A stretch of DNA of 64,000 nt from an uncultured Alphaproteobacteria bacterium (GTDB lineage Bacteria > Pseudomonadota > Alphaproteobacteria > RF32 > CAG-239): the NCBI GenBank assembly GCA_934273635.1, contig CAKQSV010000001.1, forward strand, positions 236,147-300,146. The letters are read 5' to 3'. The translations under genes and the position numbers were made by a program. The notes below the pieces were generated by a model. The model was not told the origin of the DNA, made no database searches, and was given only the letters and a program-made list of their open reading frames with translations. Below are positions 1-8,977 of the stretch, piece by piece. Within the stretch, counting starts at the first letter, position 1. Every line of letters begins with the position of its first letter.

Positions 1-346
1 GTTGCAAAATGTCGGACACATACGATAGGTTTGGAGTGTGGCAAAACGAAACGACAGGGCAGTCGGTGGTTTTAGCATAAGAAAAATAGGTCAGGTCGGC
101 GCGCAGATTTTGAGGTCTGGCCGCAATAATCACCAGTTTGGGCTCATCGTGCATAAACGGCAGGCAAGGCAATGTGACACTCTGTTTTTGCAAAGAAACA
201 TCGTTGCGGAGGGTGAACGGCATAACAAAACGTTCGGGGTTGGCGGTGCCGAGTATGCAGGCGTTTTGCTCTTCGGCGCGGAGCTTAACGGCCAGAGCAA
301 AGGCCAACGGCGTGTCGCCGATGATATAAACGGGAGATTGTCTCAT
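1..346 (-). CDS. Rossmann-like protein, N-terminal part only (cut by window edge)
   Basis: The reading frame opens with an ATG that overlaps the rsmB stop codon (ATGA) and stays open to the left edge, so about 115 residues are visible. The N-terminus reads MRQSPVYIIGDTPLAFALAV, a beta-strand, glycine turn and helix like the start of a Rossmann dinucleotide-binding fold; ketopantoate-reductase-like proteins look broadly similar. The usual GxGxxG is replaced by GDTPLA, so cofactor binding is uncertain. The 4-nt overlap implies translational coupling with rsmB. I do not recognise the family with certainty and the C-terminus is outside the window. Confidence 0.6.
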   Translation of the reverse strand, partial: MRQSPVYIIGDTPLAFALAVKLRAEEQNACILGTANPERFVMPFTLRNDVSLQKQSVTLPCLPFMHDEPKLVIIAARPQNLRADLTYFSYAKTTDCPVVSFCHTPNLSYVSDILQ

Positions 347-1608
347 TGTGATTTGGCTTTCTTAATGAGTTTGGCAATGAAAAAGGCGTCACATCCGCCC
401 TGCGCGGCAAAATGAAACGGCAGGGTGCGGATAAAACCTTCGGCGGTGATGATTTGCGGCTGTTCGGGGCAGGATAGGCGGGCAATTTGAAAATTCGGTT
501 GTTGCTTAAGCATCTGGCGGATTTGGCGTTCGCCCTCGGCTTTGGCAATGGAGCAGGTGCAATATACCAGTTCGCCACCGGTTTTGAGCACCGGAGAAAT
601 CAGTTCTAAAATCTGTTGTTGGAGGGCTGACTGTCGGCTGATGTCTTGCGCTTTTTTCTGCCACAAAACCTCGGGGTGGCGGCGGAATATGCCGGTGGCG
701 GAACATGGTGCGTCAAGCAACACGGTGTCAAACGGTTCGCCGTTAAAATTGCGCAAAAATTCAATCACATCGGCGCAGATGATTTGTTGTGGCTGCAAAT
801 AAAGACGTTGTAGGTTTTGCTCTAAGGTTTTCAGACGGACGGCGTCGCAATCCAGTGAAGTGACAATCGCGCCGGCGTTCAGCAACTGGGCGGTTTTGCC
901 TCCGGGGGCGGCGCACAAGTCTAAAACGCGTTTGCCTTTGAGGTCGGAGAAACAAGCGGCGGCCAACGCGGCGGCGGTGTCTTGCACCCACCACTCACCC
1001 TCGGTATAGCTGTCTAAATCAGCGATTTTACCTGCCTCGGAAACAGCAATAGTATTGTTAATGACTACGGAACCTCCGAGCTTTTCAGCCCACTTTGCGG
1101 GATTGGTCTTAACGCTTAGGTTTAGCGGTGGTTCGTTGGTTGTTGCTTGCGCAATTTGTTTGATAACTTCGGGACTGTAATCTTGCCGCAGAATTTTCAG
1201 AAAAGAATCGGGCAGAAGAGCGCTTTCCGTTGTTGTCGGCGGTGTGATTTGAGCGCGAATTATGTTGCGCAAAACCGCATTGATAAAGCCGCTCTCGCTT
1301 TTGCCGCAACGCTGTTTGGCAATGTCGACATAGCTGTTGATGACGGCATAATCAGGCGTGTTCATGAACACCAGTTCGGTGGCGGCAGTGAGCAATATGG
1401 TATGCAACAGTGCTTGTTTTTGCGGAATTTTGCGTGTGACAAAGCGGTTGAGCAGCTGTTCAAGCCACACACCGTGGCGCAGAGCGCTTTGTGTGAGCAT
1501 TTTAACAAAAGCCATACCTTCAGCCGAATCCGCAATCGCAGAGGCTTTTTGCTCGGGGTGAAAAATTTGATGCAGGGCGTAAACCGCTGTTTCGCGGGGT
1601 GTGCTCAT
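343..1608 (-). CDS. rsmB: 16S rRNA (cytosine-967-C5)-methyltransferase RsmB
   Basis: RsmB methylates C967 of 16S rRNA using S-adenosylmethionine. The 421 residues have the family layout: an N-terminal NusB-like RNA-binding domain (about residues 1-140) and a C-terminal Rossmann methyltransferase. Visible motifs are the SAM loop LDLCAAPGGKTAQLL near residue 231, DAPCSATG near 300 with the motif IV cysteine, and VYCTCS near 351 with the motif VI catalytic cysteine. It is translated leftward, probably coupled to the next gene through an ATGA overlap, and diverges from the DUF3576 gene across a 144-bp gap. Length and motifs are normal for an active enzyme. Confidence 0.95.
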   Translation of the reverse strand: MSTPRETAVYALHQIFHPEQKASAIADSAEGMAFVKMLTQSALRHGVWLEQLLNRFVTRKIPQKQALLHTILLTAATELVFMNTPDYAVINSYVDIAKQRCGKSESGFINAVLRNIIRAQITPPTTTESALLPDSFLKILRQDYSPEVIKQIAQATTNEPPLNLSVKTNPAKWAEKLGGSVVINNTIAVSEAGKIADLDSYTEGEWWVQDTAAALAAACFSDLKGKRVLDLCAAPGGKTAQLLNAGAIVTSLDCDAVRLKTLEQNLQRLYLQPQQIICADVIEFLRNFNGEPFDTVLLDAPCSATGIFRRHPEVLWQKKAQDISRQSALQQQILELISPVLKTGGELVYCTCSIAKAEGERQIRQMLKQQPNFQIARLSCPEQPQIITAEGFIRTLPFHFAAQGGCDAFFIAKLIKKAKSQ

Positions 1609-1689
1609 GGGCTTTCCTTAAATTTTTGATTTTTAGCGAGTGTATGCTGTTATTTGCGCAATTACAAGTGAGAAATTGATTTATGCCGC

Positions 1690-1716
1690 TTGTCTTTTGC
1701 AAAAAATTAATATAAT
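1690..1716 (+). promoter_or_regulatory. candidate promoter for the DUF3576-leuS-lptE-holA operon
   Basis: A perfect TATAAT lies at 1711-1716, 36 bp before the DUF3576 start. The nearest -35-like hexamer, TTGTCT at 1690, is only 15 bp away, so the spacing is short and the call is tentative. Confidence 0.35.
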
Positions 1717-1752
1717 TTGTTGTCAGGAAAAATTCTGAAAAGAGAGATAATA

Positions 1753-2238
1753 ATGAAAAAAAGTTTGATACTGGCGGCTGTCTTGTGGCTCTCGGGTTGC
1801 TCGGCATGGCAGAGTTGGAATTTTGATTGGGACTGGAATCGGCTGAACCCGTGGCATGAGAATGCGCAAGAAGCTGAAAAATCGGTTGAGAAAAAATCCG
1901 TCGAACAGTTGCCGGCAACGGTCAATAAGTATTTGTGGCAAGCGTGTGTTGACAAACTGAGTTTTATGGGAATCGAAACCAGAAATCCGCAAGAAGGGCG
2001 TTTGATTACAGGCTGGAAGAGTTTGACTGCGGCACCGAGTGAACGGTTTAAGATTGCGGCCGAGGTCGCCGGCGGCGAGCTGCGCGCCGACGCTCTTGAC
2101 GTTAAGGTTTATAAAGAAGTTAAGGAAAGCGGCAACTGGGTGAAAAAAGCGGCGTCTCCGGCTTTGAAAATTGAGATTGAACAAGCTATTATTAAACAGG
2201 CTAAGATTTTGTATATTAATGATAAAAATAAGGAATAA
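1753..2238 (+). CDS. DUF3576 family lipoprotein
   Basis: This is a 161-residue predicted lipoprotein: MKKSLILAAVLWLSGC is a type II signal peptide with lipobox LSGC. The C-terminal domain (about residues 60-155) has the DUF3576 signature, including VNKYLWQACVDKLSFM, ERFKIAAEV and LRADALDVKVY. DUF3576 proteins occur in alphaproteobacteria, commonly beside leuS and lptE exactly as here, and their biochemical role is unknown. The start at 1753 is chosen because it gives a clean signal peptide and follows AGAGAG; an in-frame ATG 36 nt upstream would spoil the signal. Linkage to lptE hints at outer-membrane assembly, which is inference. Confidence 0.85.
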   Translation: MKKSLILAAVLWLSGCSAWQSWNFDWDWNRLNPWHENAQEAEKSVEKKSVEQLPATVNKYLWQACVDKLSFMGIETRNPQEGRLITGWKSLTAAPSERFKIAAEVAGGELRADALDVKVYKEVKESGNWVKKAASPALKIEIEQAIIKQAKILYINDKNKE

Positions 2239-2244
2239 CGGATA

Positions 2245-4698
2245 ATGACTAACAGCGCGCATTTTAACGGCAAAAATTGGGACGACTGGAAAAGCGAGTG
2301 GGCTTTGGAAGAGCGTTATAATTTTCGCACCATTGAAGAAAAATGGCAAAAGATTTGGGATGAAGAAAAAGCCTATAAGGTAGAGATTGATAAAAACAAG
2401 CAAAAATTTTACGCCTTGGTTGAGTTTCCGTATCCGTCAGGCGCCGGTTTGCACGTGGGACACCCGCGTTCTTACACGGCGTTGGATGTTATCGCCCGCA
2501 AAAAGCGCATGCAGGGCTTTAATGTGCTGTATCCGATGGGTTTTGACGCGTTTGGTCTGCCGGCTGAAAACTATGCGATTAAGACCGGCGTGCACCCTGC
2601 GGTTTCGACCCAAGCCAACATTAAAAACTTTACACGTCAGCTGAAGTCTTTGGGCTTTAGTTTTGACTGGGACAGATGTATCGATACCTCGTCGCCCGAG
2701 TATTATAAATGGACGCAATGGATGTTCATCAAGCTATTTGAAAAAGGCTTGGCTTACAAGTCTAAAATGGCGATTAACTGGTGCCCGCGTTGCAAGGTCG
2801 GTTTGGCTAACGAAGAGGTTGTCAACGGTTGTTGCGAGCGTTGCGGCGAGCAGGTTGTGCGCAAAAACAAAGAGCAATGGATGGTGGCTATTACCAAATA
2901 TGCCGATCGTTTGATTAATGATTTGGACGGTTTGGACTTTATCGACCGCGTTAAGTCGCAACAAATTAACTGGATTGGGCGTTCGGAAGGCGCGGAGCTT
3001 GACTTTAAGTTTGGAGAAGACAAGCTGACGGTGTTTACCACCCGTCCGGACACGGCGTTTGGCGTGACCTATATGGTTATGGCGCCGGAGCATCCGTTTG
3101 TGCGCAAATATATGGACAAGTTTGAAAACCCGCAAGAGGTTCAGGCTTATGTTGACGCCACAGCCAAAAAGTCTGATTTGCAAAGAACGCAAAGCACCGA
3201 GAAAACCGGCGTTGAGTTGAAAGGCGTTAAGGCGGTTAATCCGTTTAACGGCAAAGAGATTCCGGTGTTTATTTCGGATTATGTTTTGACAGGATACGGT
3301 ACAGGCGCGATTATGGCGGTGCCGGCGCACGACCAACGCGACTATGACTTCGCTAAAGTTTTCAACCTGCCGATTATTCAGGTTTTGGCCGGAGGCGACA
3401 TCTCTGAAAAAGCGTGGGAAGAAGACGGCGAGCATATTAACTCAGGCTTTTTGGACGGTATGAACAAAGAAGAGGCTATGCGCAAGGCGATAGACTTTGC
3501 CGAAGAAAATGGTTTTGGTCACGCTAAGGTCAACTTTAAGCTCCGCGACTGGGTATTCTCTCGCCAACGTTATTGGGGCGAGCCGATACCGATGGTTTAT
3601 TGCGAGCACTGCGGTTGGCAGCCAATTCCGGAATCGGAACTGCCGCTGACTTTGCCTCAGGTTGACGATTATCGCCCGAACGATGAAGGTGATTCGCCGT
3701 TGGCAAAAGCAACCGACTGGGTGAACACCACTTGTCCGAAGTGTGGCGGACACGCGCGTCGCGAGACCGATGTTATGCCGAACTGGGCAGGGTCGTCATG
3801 GTATTTTCTGCGTTATTGCGACCCGCACAACAGCAAAGAGTTTGCCTCTAAGGAAGCATTGGACTACTGGATGAACGTTGACTGGTATAATGGTGGTATG
3901 GAGCACACCACGCTGCACCTGTTGTATTCTCGTTTTTGGCACAAGTTTTTGTATGACTGCGGTTATGTGCCGACCAAAGAGCCTTATAACCGCCGCACGT
4001 CGCACGGTATGATTTTGGCTTCTAACGGTGAGAAGATGTCTAAGTCTCGCGGTAATGTGATTAACCCCGATGAAATTGTCGAATCGTATGGCGCCGACAC
4101 GTTCAGATTGTATGAAATGTTTATCGGTCCGTTTGATCAGGTGGCGATGTGGTCTGAAGAAAGTTTGATGGGCGTTTATCGTTTTGTGGGCAAGGTATAT
4201 TCTCTGTTCGCAAAAATTAAAAACATTGAGCCTTCCGCTGATGATTTGCGCGCTATGCACAAGGCTATTCTGGAAGTGACTGAGCGTATTGATCAGATGA
4301 AGTTTAACACCGCGGTATCGTCATTGATGACTTATGTGAACTATATGGCGAATTTGAAAGAAATTCCGCAAGAAATGTATAGCACATTGTTGCACCTGTT
4401 GTGTCCGTTTACGCCGCACCTTTGCGAAGAGATGTGGGCGCGGATGGGACATGAAGATTTGTTGATTACGCAGCCGTGGCCGAAAGGCGATGCCAAACTT
4501 GCCGAAGACAATGTTGTGACTTATGCGGTGCAGATTTGCGGCAAAATGCGTGGTACAATTGATATGCCTAAGGACGCGTCACAGGACGAGGTTAAGGCTA
4601 AGGCGTTGGCACTTGACAACGTTAAACGGCAGCTTGAGGGCAAAGAAATCCGCAAGGTTATTGTGGTGCCCAACCGTTTGATTAACCTTGTGGCTTAA
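2245..4698 (+). CDS. leuS: leucyl-tRNA synthetase
   Basis: LeuRS charges tRNA-Leu with leucine. The 817-residue protein has the class I signatures HVGH (near residue 70, in PSGAGLHVGHPRSYT) and KMSKS (near 597), a CPRC...CCERC zinc-ribbon-like insertion near 179-200 and a CP1 editing domain with TTRPDTAFGVT. The C-terminus is the bacterial anticodon-binding plus LeuRS-specific domain. The familiar start RYNFRTIEEKWQ is preceded by about 24 extra residues rich in Trp, Asn and Glu, with no nearer in-frame ATG, so this seems to be a genuine short extension. It begins 7 nt after the DUF3576 stop and belongs to the same operon. Confidence 0.97.
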   Translation: MTNSAHFNGKNWDDWKSEWALEERYNFRTIEEKWQKIWDEEKAYKVEIDKNKQKFYALVEFPYPSGAGLHVGHPRSYTALDVIARKKRMQGFNVLYPMGFDAFGLPAENYAIKTGVHPAVSTQANIKNFTRQLKSLGFSFDWDRCIDTSSPEYYKWTQWMFIKLFEKGLAYKSKMAINWCPRCKVGLANEEVVNGCCERCGEQVVRKNKEQWMVAITKYADRLINDLDGLDFIDRVKSQQINWIGRSEGAELDFKFGEDKLTVFTTRPDTAFGVTYMVMAPEHPFVRKYMDKFENPQEVQAYVDATAKKSDLQRTQSTEKTGVELKGVKAVNPFNGKEIPVFISDYVLTGYGTGAIMAVPAHDQRDYDFAKVFNLPIIQVLAGGDISEKAWEEDGEHINSGFLDGMNKEEAMRKAIDFAEENGFGHAKVNFKLRDWVFSRQRYWGEPIPMVYCEHCGWQPIPESELPLTLPQVDDYRPNDEGDSPLAKATDWVNTTCPKCGGHARRETDVMPNWAGSSWYFLRYCDPHNSKEFASKEALDYWMNVDWYNGGMEHTTLHLLYSRFWHKFLYDCGYVPTKEPYNRRTSHGMILASNGEKMSKSRGNVINPDEIVESYGADTFRLYEMFIGPFDQVAMWSEESLMGVYRFVGKVYSLFAKIKNIEPSADDLRAMHKAILEVTERIDQMKFNTAVSSLMTYVNYMANLKEIPQEMYSTLLHLLCPFTPHLCEEMWARMGHEDLLITQPWPKGDAKLAEDNVVTYAVQICGKMRGTIDMPKDASQDEVKAKALALDNVKRQLEGKEIRKVIVVPNRLINLVA

Positions 4699-4703
4699 GG
4701 AAT

Positions 4704-5294
4704 ATGACGATGAAAAAAATCGGTCTTGCAGTTTTGGTGTTGTTTGCGGTTGCCGCTTGCGGTTTTGAGCCATTGTATGTGCAAAAAACCAGTAAGGAAG
4801 ATAAGTGGTATTTTGACGGCGATTTTGACAACTATGTGACCGACCAGATGGCACAGATTAAGATTGTAGTGACCGGCGAGCGTTTGGGGCAGCAGATTAA
4901 AAACAATCTGCTCGACCTGCTGACGCCGCAGGGTGTTCCGACAAAGCCGAAGTATTATCTGTATGTTAATCCGGTTCAGGAAAACGAATATGATCAGGCG
5001 CTGCGCAGCGATATTACCGCTACCCGCAAACGCATTGACTACAAGGTCAACTATCACATGACGCAAAATTCAAAAGAGGTGATGAAAGGCAACACGGTGT
5101 CTTTTGTCAGCTATGATATTTTGGATAATCCGTATTCTACGGTCATCTCGCGGAAGAAAGTTCAGCAAGACGCGGCCAAGATTATGGCTAATGATATTGC
5201 GTTGCGTTTGGGTGCGTTCTTTAATGCCAAGGCCAATGAGTATGAAGATGCCGAACAGAAAGACCTTAACCAAAAAGCCGGTGTGAAGAAGTGA
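4704..5294 (+). CDS. lptE: LPS assembly lipoprotein LptE
   Basis: LptE is the outer-membrane lipoprotein that plugs LptD and helps insert lipopolysaccharide. The protein has a lipoprotein signal ending in VAACGFEPLYV; the GFEPLY motif right after the lipidated cysteine is typical of alphaproteobacterial LptE. About 195 residues, mixed alpha/beta, with a charged C-terminal tail. Two in-frame ATGs (4704 and 4710) are possible; both follow AAGGA, and 4710 has the more usual spacing. The stop overlaps the GTG start of holA by 4 nt, so the two are translationally coupled, a conserved arrangement downstream of leuS. Confidence 0.88.
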   Translation: MTMKKIGLAVLVLFAVAACGFEPLYVQKTSKEDKWYFDGDFDNYVTDQMAQIKIVVTGERLGQQIKNNLLDLLTPQGVPTKPKYYLYVNPVQENEYDQALRSDITATRKRIDYKVNYHMTQNSKEVMKGNTVSFVSYDILDNPYSTVISRKKVQQDAAKIMANDIALRLGAFFNAKANEYEDAEQKDLNQKAGVKK

Positions 5295-6328
5295 TTTATA
5301 AACAGGCGCAAATAGACCGTTTTTTGAAAAAGCCGGACACTTCGTTGAAGTGTGTGGTGGTTTATGGTACAAACGACGGTTTGGTGGCGGAGTATGTGAA
5401 AAACTTTACCAAAGCGATTGTGCCTGATATTAATGACGCGTTTCAGGTCGCTAATTTGCTGTGGGATAATGTGAGCGGCGATTTTGGCACGGTTGCCGGA
5501 GAATACGGCGCGCAGTCGCTGATGGGCGGGCGTCGCGTGGTGGTGGTGCGCGATGTTGATAATAATATCACTAAACCGTTGAAAGCGATGTTGGACACCG
5601 TTAATTCGGACACCTTGCTGATTTTGTCTTCGGCGACATTGAACAAAAAGTCTTCGTTGGTGACTTTGGCGGAAGAACGTGATGATTTTGCGTTGATTCC
5701 GTGTTATGAAGACCGAGATGAGGCTATTTATACCACGGCGCGGCAGATGTTTGTGGAACAGGGGTTCACGATTAACAACGAGGCTTTGCAACTGTTGTGC
5801 AGTCGGCTTTCTAACGATCGTAAGAGCAATATCGGCGAGATTGAAAAGCTGATTACTTATATGGGCACACGCAAAAATATTACTAATGACGATGTTTGCA
5901 AAGTGATTAGCGATAATTCGGCGACCTCGAGTGATGATGTGTGTTATTTTACCGCCTCGGGACAGACGGAAAAAGCGTTGCAGGCTTATAAAAAGTTGCT
6001 TAACGAGGGCGGCGATCCGACGGTGATTGTGCGGAGTTTGATGTATCATTTTATGAAGATTTTGAACTGTGCCGCGCAGGTTGAAAAAGGCGAAACGGTA
6101 GATGTTGCCGTCAACAAAATGACGCCGCCGATTATCTTTTTTAGGAAAAACAGTTTTAAGGTGCAGGTTTCAATTTGGAGCAAAGAGCGGTTGCTGAGCG
6201 TAATGGAACTGCTTTATAAAACCGAGCGTGACTGCAAAACCACTAATATGCCGGCGGAAGAAATAGTGAGTTATTTGATTATGCAGTTGGGGTCGGCCGC
6301 CGCTAAAATGAACCGCCGCGGTTATTGA
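5291..6328 (+). CDS. holA: DNA polymerase III, delta subunit
   Basis: HolA opens the beta sliding clamp as part of the clamp-loader complex. The 345 residues match the family in length and pattern: MIYKQAQIDRFLKK at the start, VVVYGTNDGLVAEYV as the delta-type nucleotide-fold strand and loop without a Walker A, and the C-terminal collar domain with GGDPTVIVRSLMYHF. The start is a GTG that overlaps the lptE stop codon. It is the last gene with a clear core function in the leuS operon; a methyltransferase-like gene follows 14 nt later. Confidence 0.92.
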   Translation: MIYKQAQIDRFLKKPDTSLKCVVVYGTNDGLVAEYVKNFTKAIVPDINDAFQVANLLWDNVSGDFGTVAGEYGAQSLMGGRRVVVVRDVDNNITKPLKAMLDTVNSDTLLILSSATLNKKSSLVTLAEERDDFALIPCYEDRDEAIYTTARQMFVEQGFTINNEALQLLCSRLSNDRKSNIGEIEKLITYMGTRKNITNDDVCKVISDNSATSSDDVCYFTASGQTEKALQAYKKLLNEGGDPTVIVRSLMYHFMKILNCAAQVEKGETVDVAVNKMTPPIIFFRKNSFKVQVSIWSKERLLSVMELLYKTERDCKTTNMPAEEIVSYLIMQLGSAAAKMNRRGY

Positions 6329-6342
6329 TTGTTGGTGGTGAG

Positions 6343-7041
6343 ATGTATAGCGATAAGTTTCAGAAATTTATTGAAATGTGGCAGAAGGAATTTGCCATAG
6401 AGCGGTCGATTGACGAGAAAGTTTGTTTGGACAAAGACGGCAATCCAATACCATGGTACACCTATCCCGCGATTGAATATTTGTCGCAGTTTGACTATAC
6501 GCAAAAAGAGATTTTTGAGTTCGGGTGCGGGTATTCATCCATGTTTTGGGCGGGGCGCGCCAAGCAGGTGACCAGTATTGAGGATAACCCGATTTGGTTT
6601 GAGCGGTGGAAGTCAGAGTTTAAACACCCAAAATTAGATATCAGGTGGCGTGACGAGGGCGAGATTTATGAAGACGCCATTTTTGAAGACGGCAAAAAAT
6701 ATGATGTGATTGTGGTGGACGGCAAACGGCGCGCGGAGTGTGCCAAAGCCGCGGTGATGGCGTTGGCTGACGGCGGGATGATTATTTTGGATGACAGCGA
6801 CCGCATAAATACTAGCCAAGAATATGTTAAGGCGGTTTATCATTTGAAAAACGCCGATTTGATTCAGGTGGATTTTTACGGCTTTTGCCCAATGAACAAT
6901 TACAGCAAAACCACTTCTTTGTTTTTGAGCCGCAATTTTAATTTTGAGTCGCTGTACAAAGTTCAGCCGATTAACGGTTGGGGCAATTTGTGGAGTATGG
7001 GACGCAAAAACCGCAAAGAATTTTTTAAGAAAAATTTATAA
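6343..7041 (+). CDS. SAM-dependent methyltransferase-like protein
   Basis: The 232-residue protein has a class I methyltransferase pattern: a glycine loop in EIFEFGCGYSSMFWA (near residue 60), an acidic end of strand two in VTSIEDNP, and a motif IV-like strand in YDVIVVDGKRRAECAKAA. Substrate is unknown; proteins of this shape often sit in surface-polysaccharide clusters, but none is present here. An in-frame TTG at 6325 is possible, but ATG at 6343 is preferred because GGTGGTGAG lies just upstream. It follows holA closely and is probably co-transcribed. Confidence 0.7.
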   Translation: MYSDKFQKFIEMWQKEFAIERSIDEKVCLDKDGNPIPWYTYPAIEYLSQFDYTQKEIFEFGCGYSSMFWAGRAKQVTSIEDNPIWFERWKSEFKHPKLDIRWRDEGEIYEDAIFEDGKKYDVIVVDGKRRAECAKAAVMALADGGMIILDDSDRINTSQEYVKAVYHLKNADLIQVDFYGFCPMNNYSKTTSLFLSRNFNFESLYKVQPINGWGNLWSMGRKNRKEFFKKNL

Positions 7042-7102
7042 TTGCTTTTTTGTCAAATTGTGATAGTCTCTCAGCAATATTCACATTATTAACTTATTAT
7101 TT

Positions 7103-7624
7103 ATGGATAAATTTATTGATAAAGAGAAGCTGCAAAAAGAGTTTGCTCAACTGGTGTTTAATTGGAATTTGAACAGCAGAGATGTTTTGGAGTTGATGTC
7201 GACAGCTTTTGAGAAAGAGGAGCTGCCGCTCAAGGTGCTTTATGCCGGCAATGTGTTGTCAAATCGTGCTCTGTTTGGCAAAAAGGCTCTGGCGATTGAG
7301 GTGGATGGTATTCGTATTCCGTTCGCTCAGGATTTTGCCAGCGCGTCTTATGACAGAGCTTGTGTGTTGGCGCGTGCCGTCAGTGTTCACGGTCGCTATT
7401 GCCATTTGATGAACGAGGAAGAGGCGTTGAGCATTACGGCGCATTGGGACGACATTATGTTCTGTTGGATGCGTGTGAAGGGGTATAATCCCTGCATTGA
7501 CACGTTCTGGGTGCGCAAGGTGTCACAGAAACAGCCGTTTAAGGCTTGGTCGCTTGAGGCAAATCGGTCGAAGCAGGTTTGCGCCGATGACAACTATCGT
7601 GTGATTGCGGTTTTGAACAATTAA
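7103..7624 (+). CDS. protein of unknown function (173 aa)
   Basis: No family recognised. A soluble, mixed alpha/beta protein with no signal peptide or membrane segment. The N-terminal half is helical (DKEKLQKEFAQLVFNW), followed by a probable sheet region (KALAIEVDGIRIPFAQDF) and a Trp-rich part (HWDDIMFCWMRVKGY). It has no Shine-Dalgarno sequence; the ATG is preceded by an AT-rich leader with CATTATTAACTTATTATTT, similar to leaders at 47.8 and 57.5-58.4 kb. A strong terminator follows, so it forms a single-gene unit. Confidence 0.65.
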   Translation: MDKFIDKEKLQKEFAQLVFNWNLNSRDVLELMSTAFEKEELPLKVLYAGNVLSNRALFGKKALAIEVDGIRIPFAQDFASASYDRACVLARAVSVHGRYCHLMNEEEALSITAHWDDIMFCWMRVKGYNPCIDTFWVRKVSQKQPFKAWSLEANRSKQVCADDNYRVIAVLNN

Positions 7625-7630
7625 AAGACT

Positions 7631-7672
7631 AAAAAAAGTCCCCGAGAGAAAATATCTTACGGGGATTTTTTT
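7631..7672. terminator. bidirectional rho-independent terminator
   Basis: A-run, GTCCCCG stem, 15-nt loop, CGGGGA stem and T-run. It serves both the 173-aa gene (+) and cca (-), whose stop codon lies at its edge. Confidence 0.85.
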
Positions 7673-8906
7673 ATGCAATTTTCATACAGCCGTGGACTTG
7701 TTGCAACAGCTCTTCTTTGCTGAGGGAGAAGTCGCTGTCTATCCAAATTTGCTCTAGGGCATCTATAATAGTCCCGATTTTGCGGTTGTCGTCAATGCCG
7801 GCATTGATAATGTCACGTCCTTTGATGTCAAATTCCGGAACTTTAAAATCGGCGATTTGTGCCAAGATTTCGGTAAAGTTTTGTGGTTCTTCATTTTGCA
7901 CGGCGCAAGTGATGATAAATTTATGTCGGCAAAACTCACGACCAAAACGGTAGAGCAATTTGCGCAAGGTTTGCGGATTGGTAAAATCAGTCAACGGCGG
8001 ATTGTAACATGCCAACGCCACAAAAAGTTCTTTATGTTTTTTGCTGAGTTTTAAGCGGGTGGCGAAACTGTCGGCCAATTTTTCATCAGGCAGATAAAGC
8101 GCGAATAGTCGGCGCAAGGCAGATTCTTCCAACTTGCGGCGGCGCACCAGATTGATTAAGTTTTCCAGACAATCAAAATGCGGCGCGGGGGGAAGTATAT
8201 AGCTCAAAATTTCGTTATCGAGCATAATTTTGACGGTTTTGATAACGTTTGGTGTTTGCAAGATTTTGAAAAACTCGTCACGAATGCGCTCAATAGAGAT
8301 TTTTTTGAGTCCGGCGTTGTTGTTGCGGCAGGCCTCCAAGGCTTTGGCGTCGATTTCGGTTTTGCCGAAAATGGAATAAAAACGGAAAAAACGCAAGATA
8401 CGCAAATAGTCTTCCTGAATCCGTTGGGTCGGGTTACCGATAAAGCGGACAATGCCTTTCTCTAAATCATTAATGCCGTTGTAGTAGTCAAAGACATTGC
8501 CTTTTTCATCCGCGTACACTGCGTTAATGGTCAAGTCGCGGCGAGAGGCGTCTTCGTTCCAGTCGGTTGTAAATTCAACTTTAGCGTGGCGTCCGTCGGT
8601 CTCAATATCTTTACGCAGTGAGGTGACCTCAAGCACCTGATCGTTAATCACCACGCCGACAGTGCCGAATTTGATGCCGATGGGGATGGTCTTAAGATTA
8701 TTTTCCTCACAGGCTTCAACCAACTCGTCCGGTGACATATCGGTGGCTAAGTCCAAATCAAAACCTTTTAGTCCCGCCAGTGCGTCGCGAACCGCGCCAC
8801 CAACAAAACGTAAGACGCCGCCGTGCGCTTCAACAACTTCAAAAAGTTTGAGAACGGCGGGGTCGGTGATGATTGAGCTCATATCAAGATATTTATCTTT
8901 AAACAT
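7671..8906 (-). CDS. cca: CCA tRNA nucleotidyltransferase / poly(A)-polymerase-type enzyme
   Basis: This class II nucleotidyltransferase adds or repairs the 3' CCA of tRNAs. The 411 residues carry LRFVGGAVRDALAG, the metal-binding FDLDLATD (DxD), RRDLTINAVYAD and the flexible-loop/RNA-binding segment ISIERIRDEFFKIL. The C-terminal half is the helical body and tail. Start 8906 is preferred to an ATG 24 nt downstream because GGTGGT lies just before it. tRNA genes are encoded with CCA here, so the enzyme would mainly repair. It diverges from the IalB-family gene over a 71-bp promoter gap. Confidence 0.92.
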   Translation of the reverse strand: MFKDKYLDMSSIITDPAVLKLFEVVEAHGGVLRFVGGAVRDALAGLKGFDLDLATDMSPDELVEACEENNLKTIPIGIKFGTVGVVINDQVLEVTSLRKDIETDGRHAKVEFTTDWNEDASRRDLTINAVYADEKGNVFDYYNGINDLEKGIVRFIGNPTQRIQEDYLRILRFFRFYSIFGKTEIDAKALEACRNNNAGLKKISIERIRDEFFKILQTPNVIKTVKIMLDNEILSYILPPAPHFDCLENLINLVRRRKLEESALRRLFALYLPDEKLADSFATRLKLSKKHKELFVALACYNPPLTDFTNPQTLRKLLYRFGREFCRHKFIITCAVQNEEPQNFTEILAQIADFKVPEFDIKGRDIINAGIDDNRKIGTIIDALEQIWIDSDFSLSKEELLQQVHGCMKIA

Positions 8907-8977
8907 TAAACCACCTTTACATCATTTTAAAAGTTTGTTACAAGCGTTATATATAATGTTTATTCGAGGATGTAAAT

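Noticed and set aside
1717..1752. Upstream start for the DUF3576 lipoprotein
   Set aside because: It would place 12 residues before the signal peptide and overlaps the promoter region.
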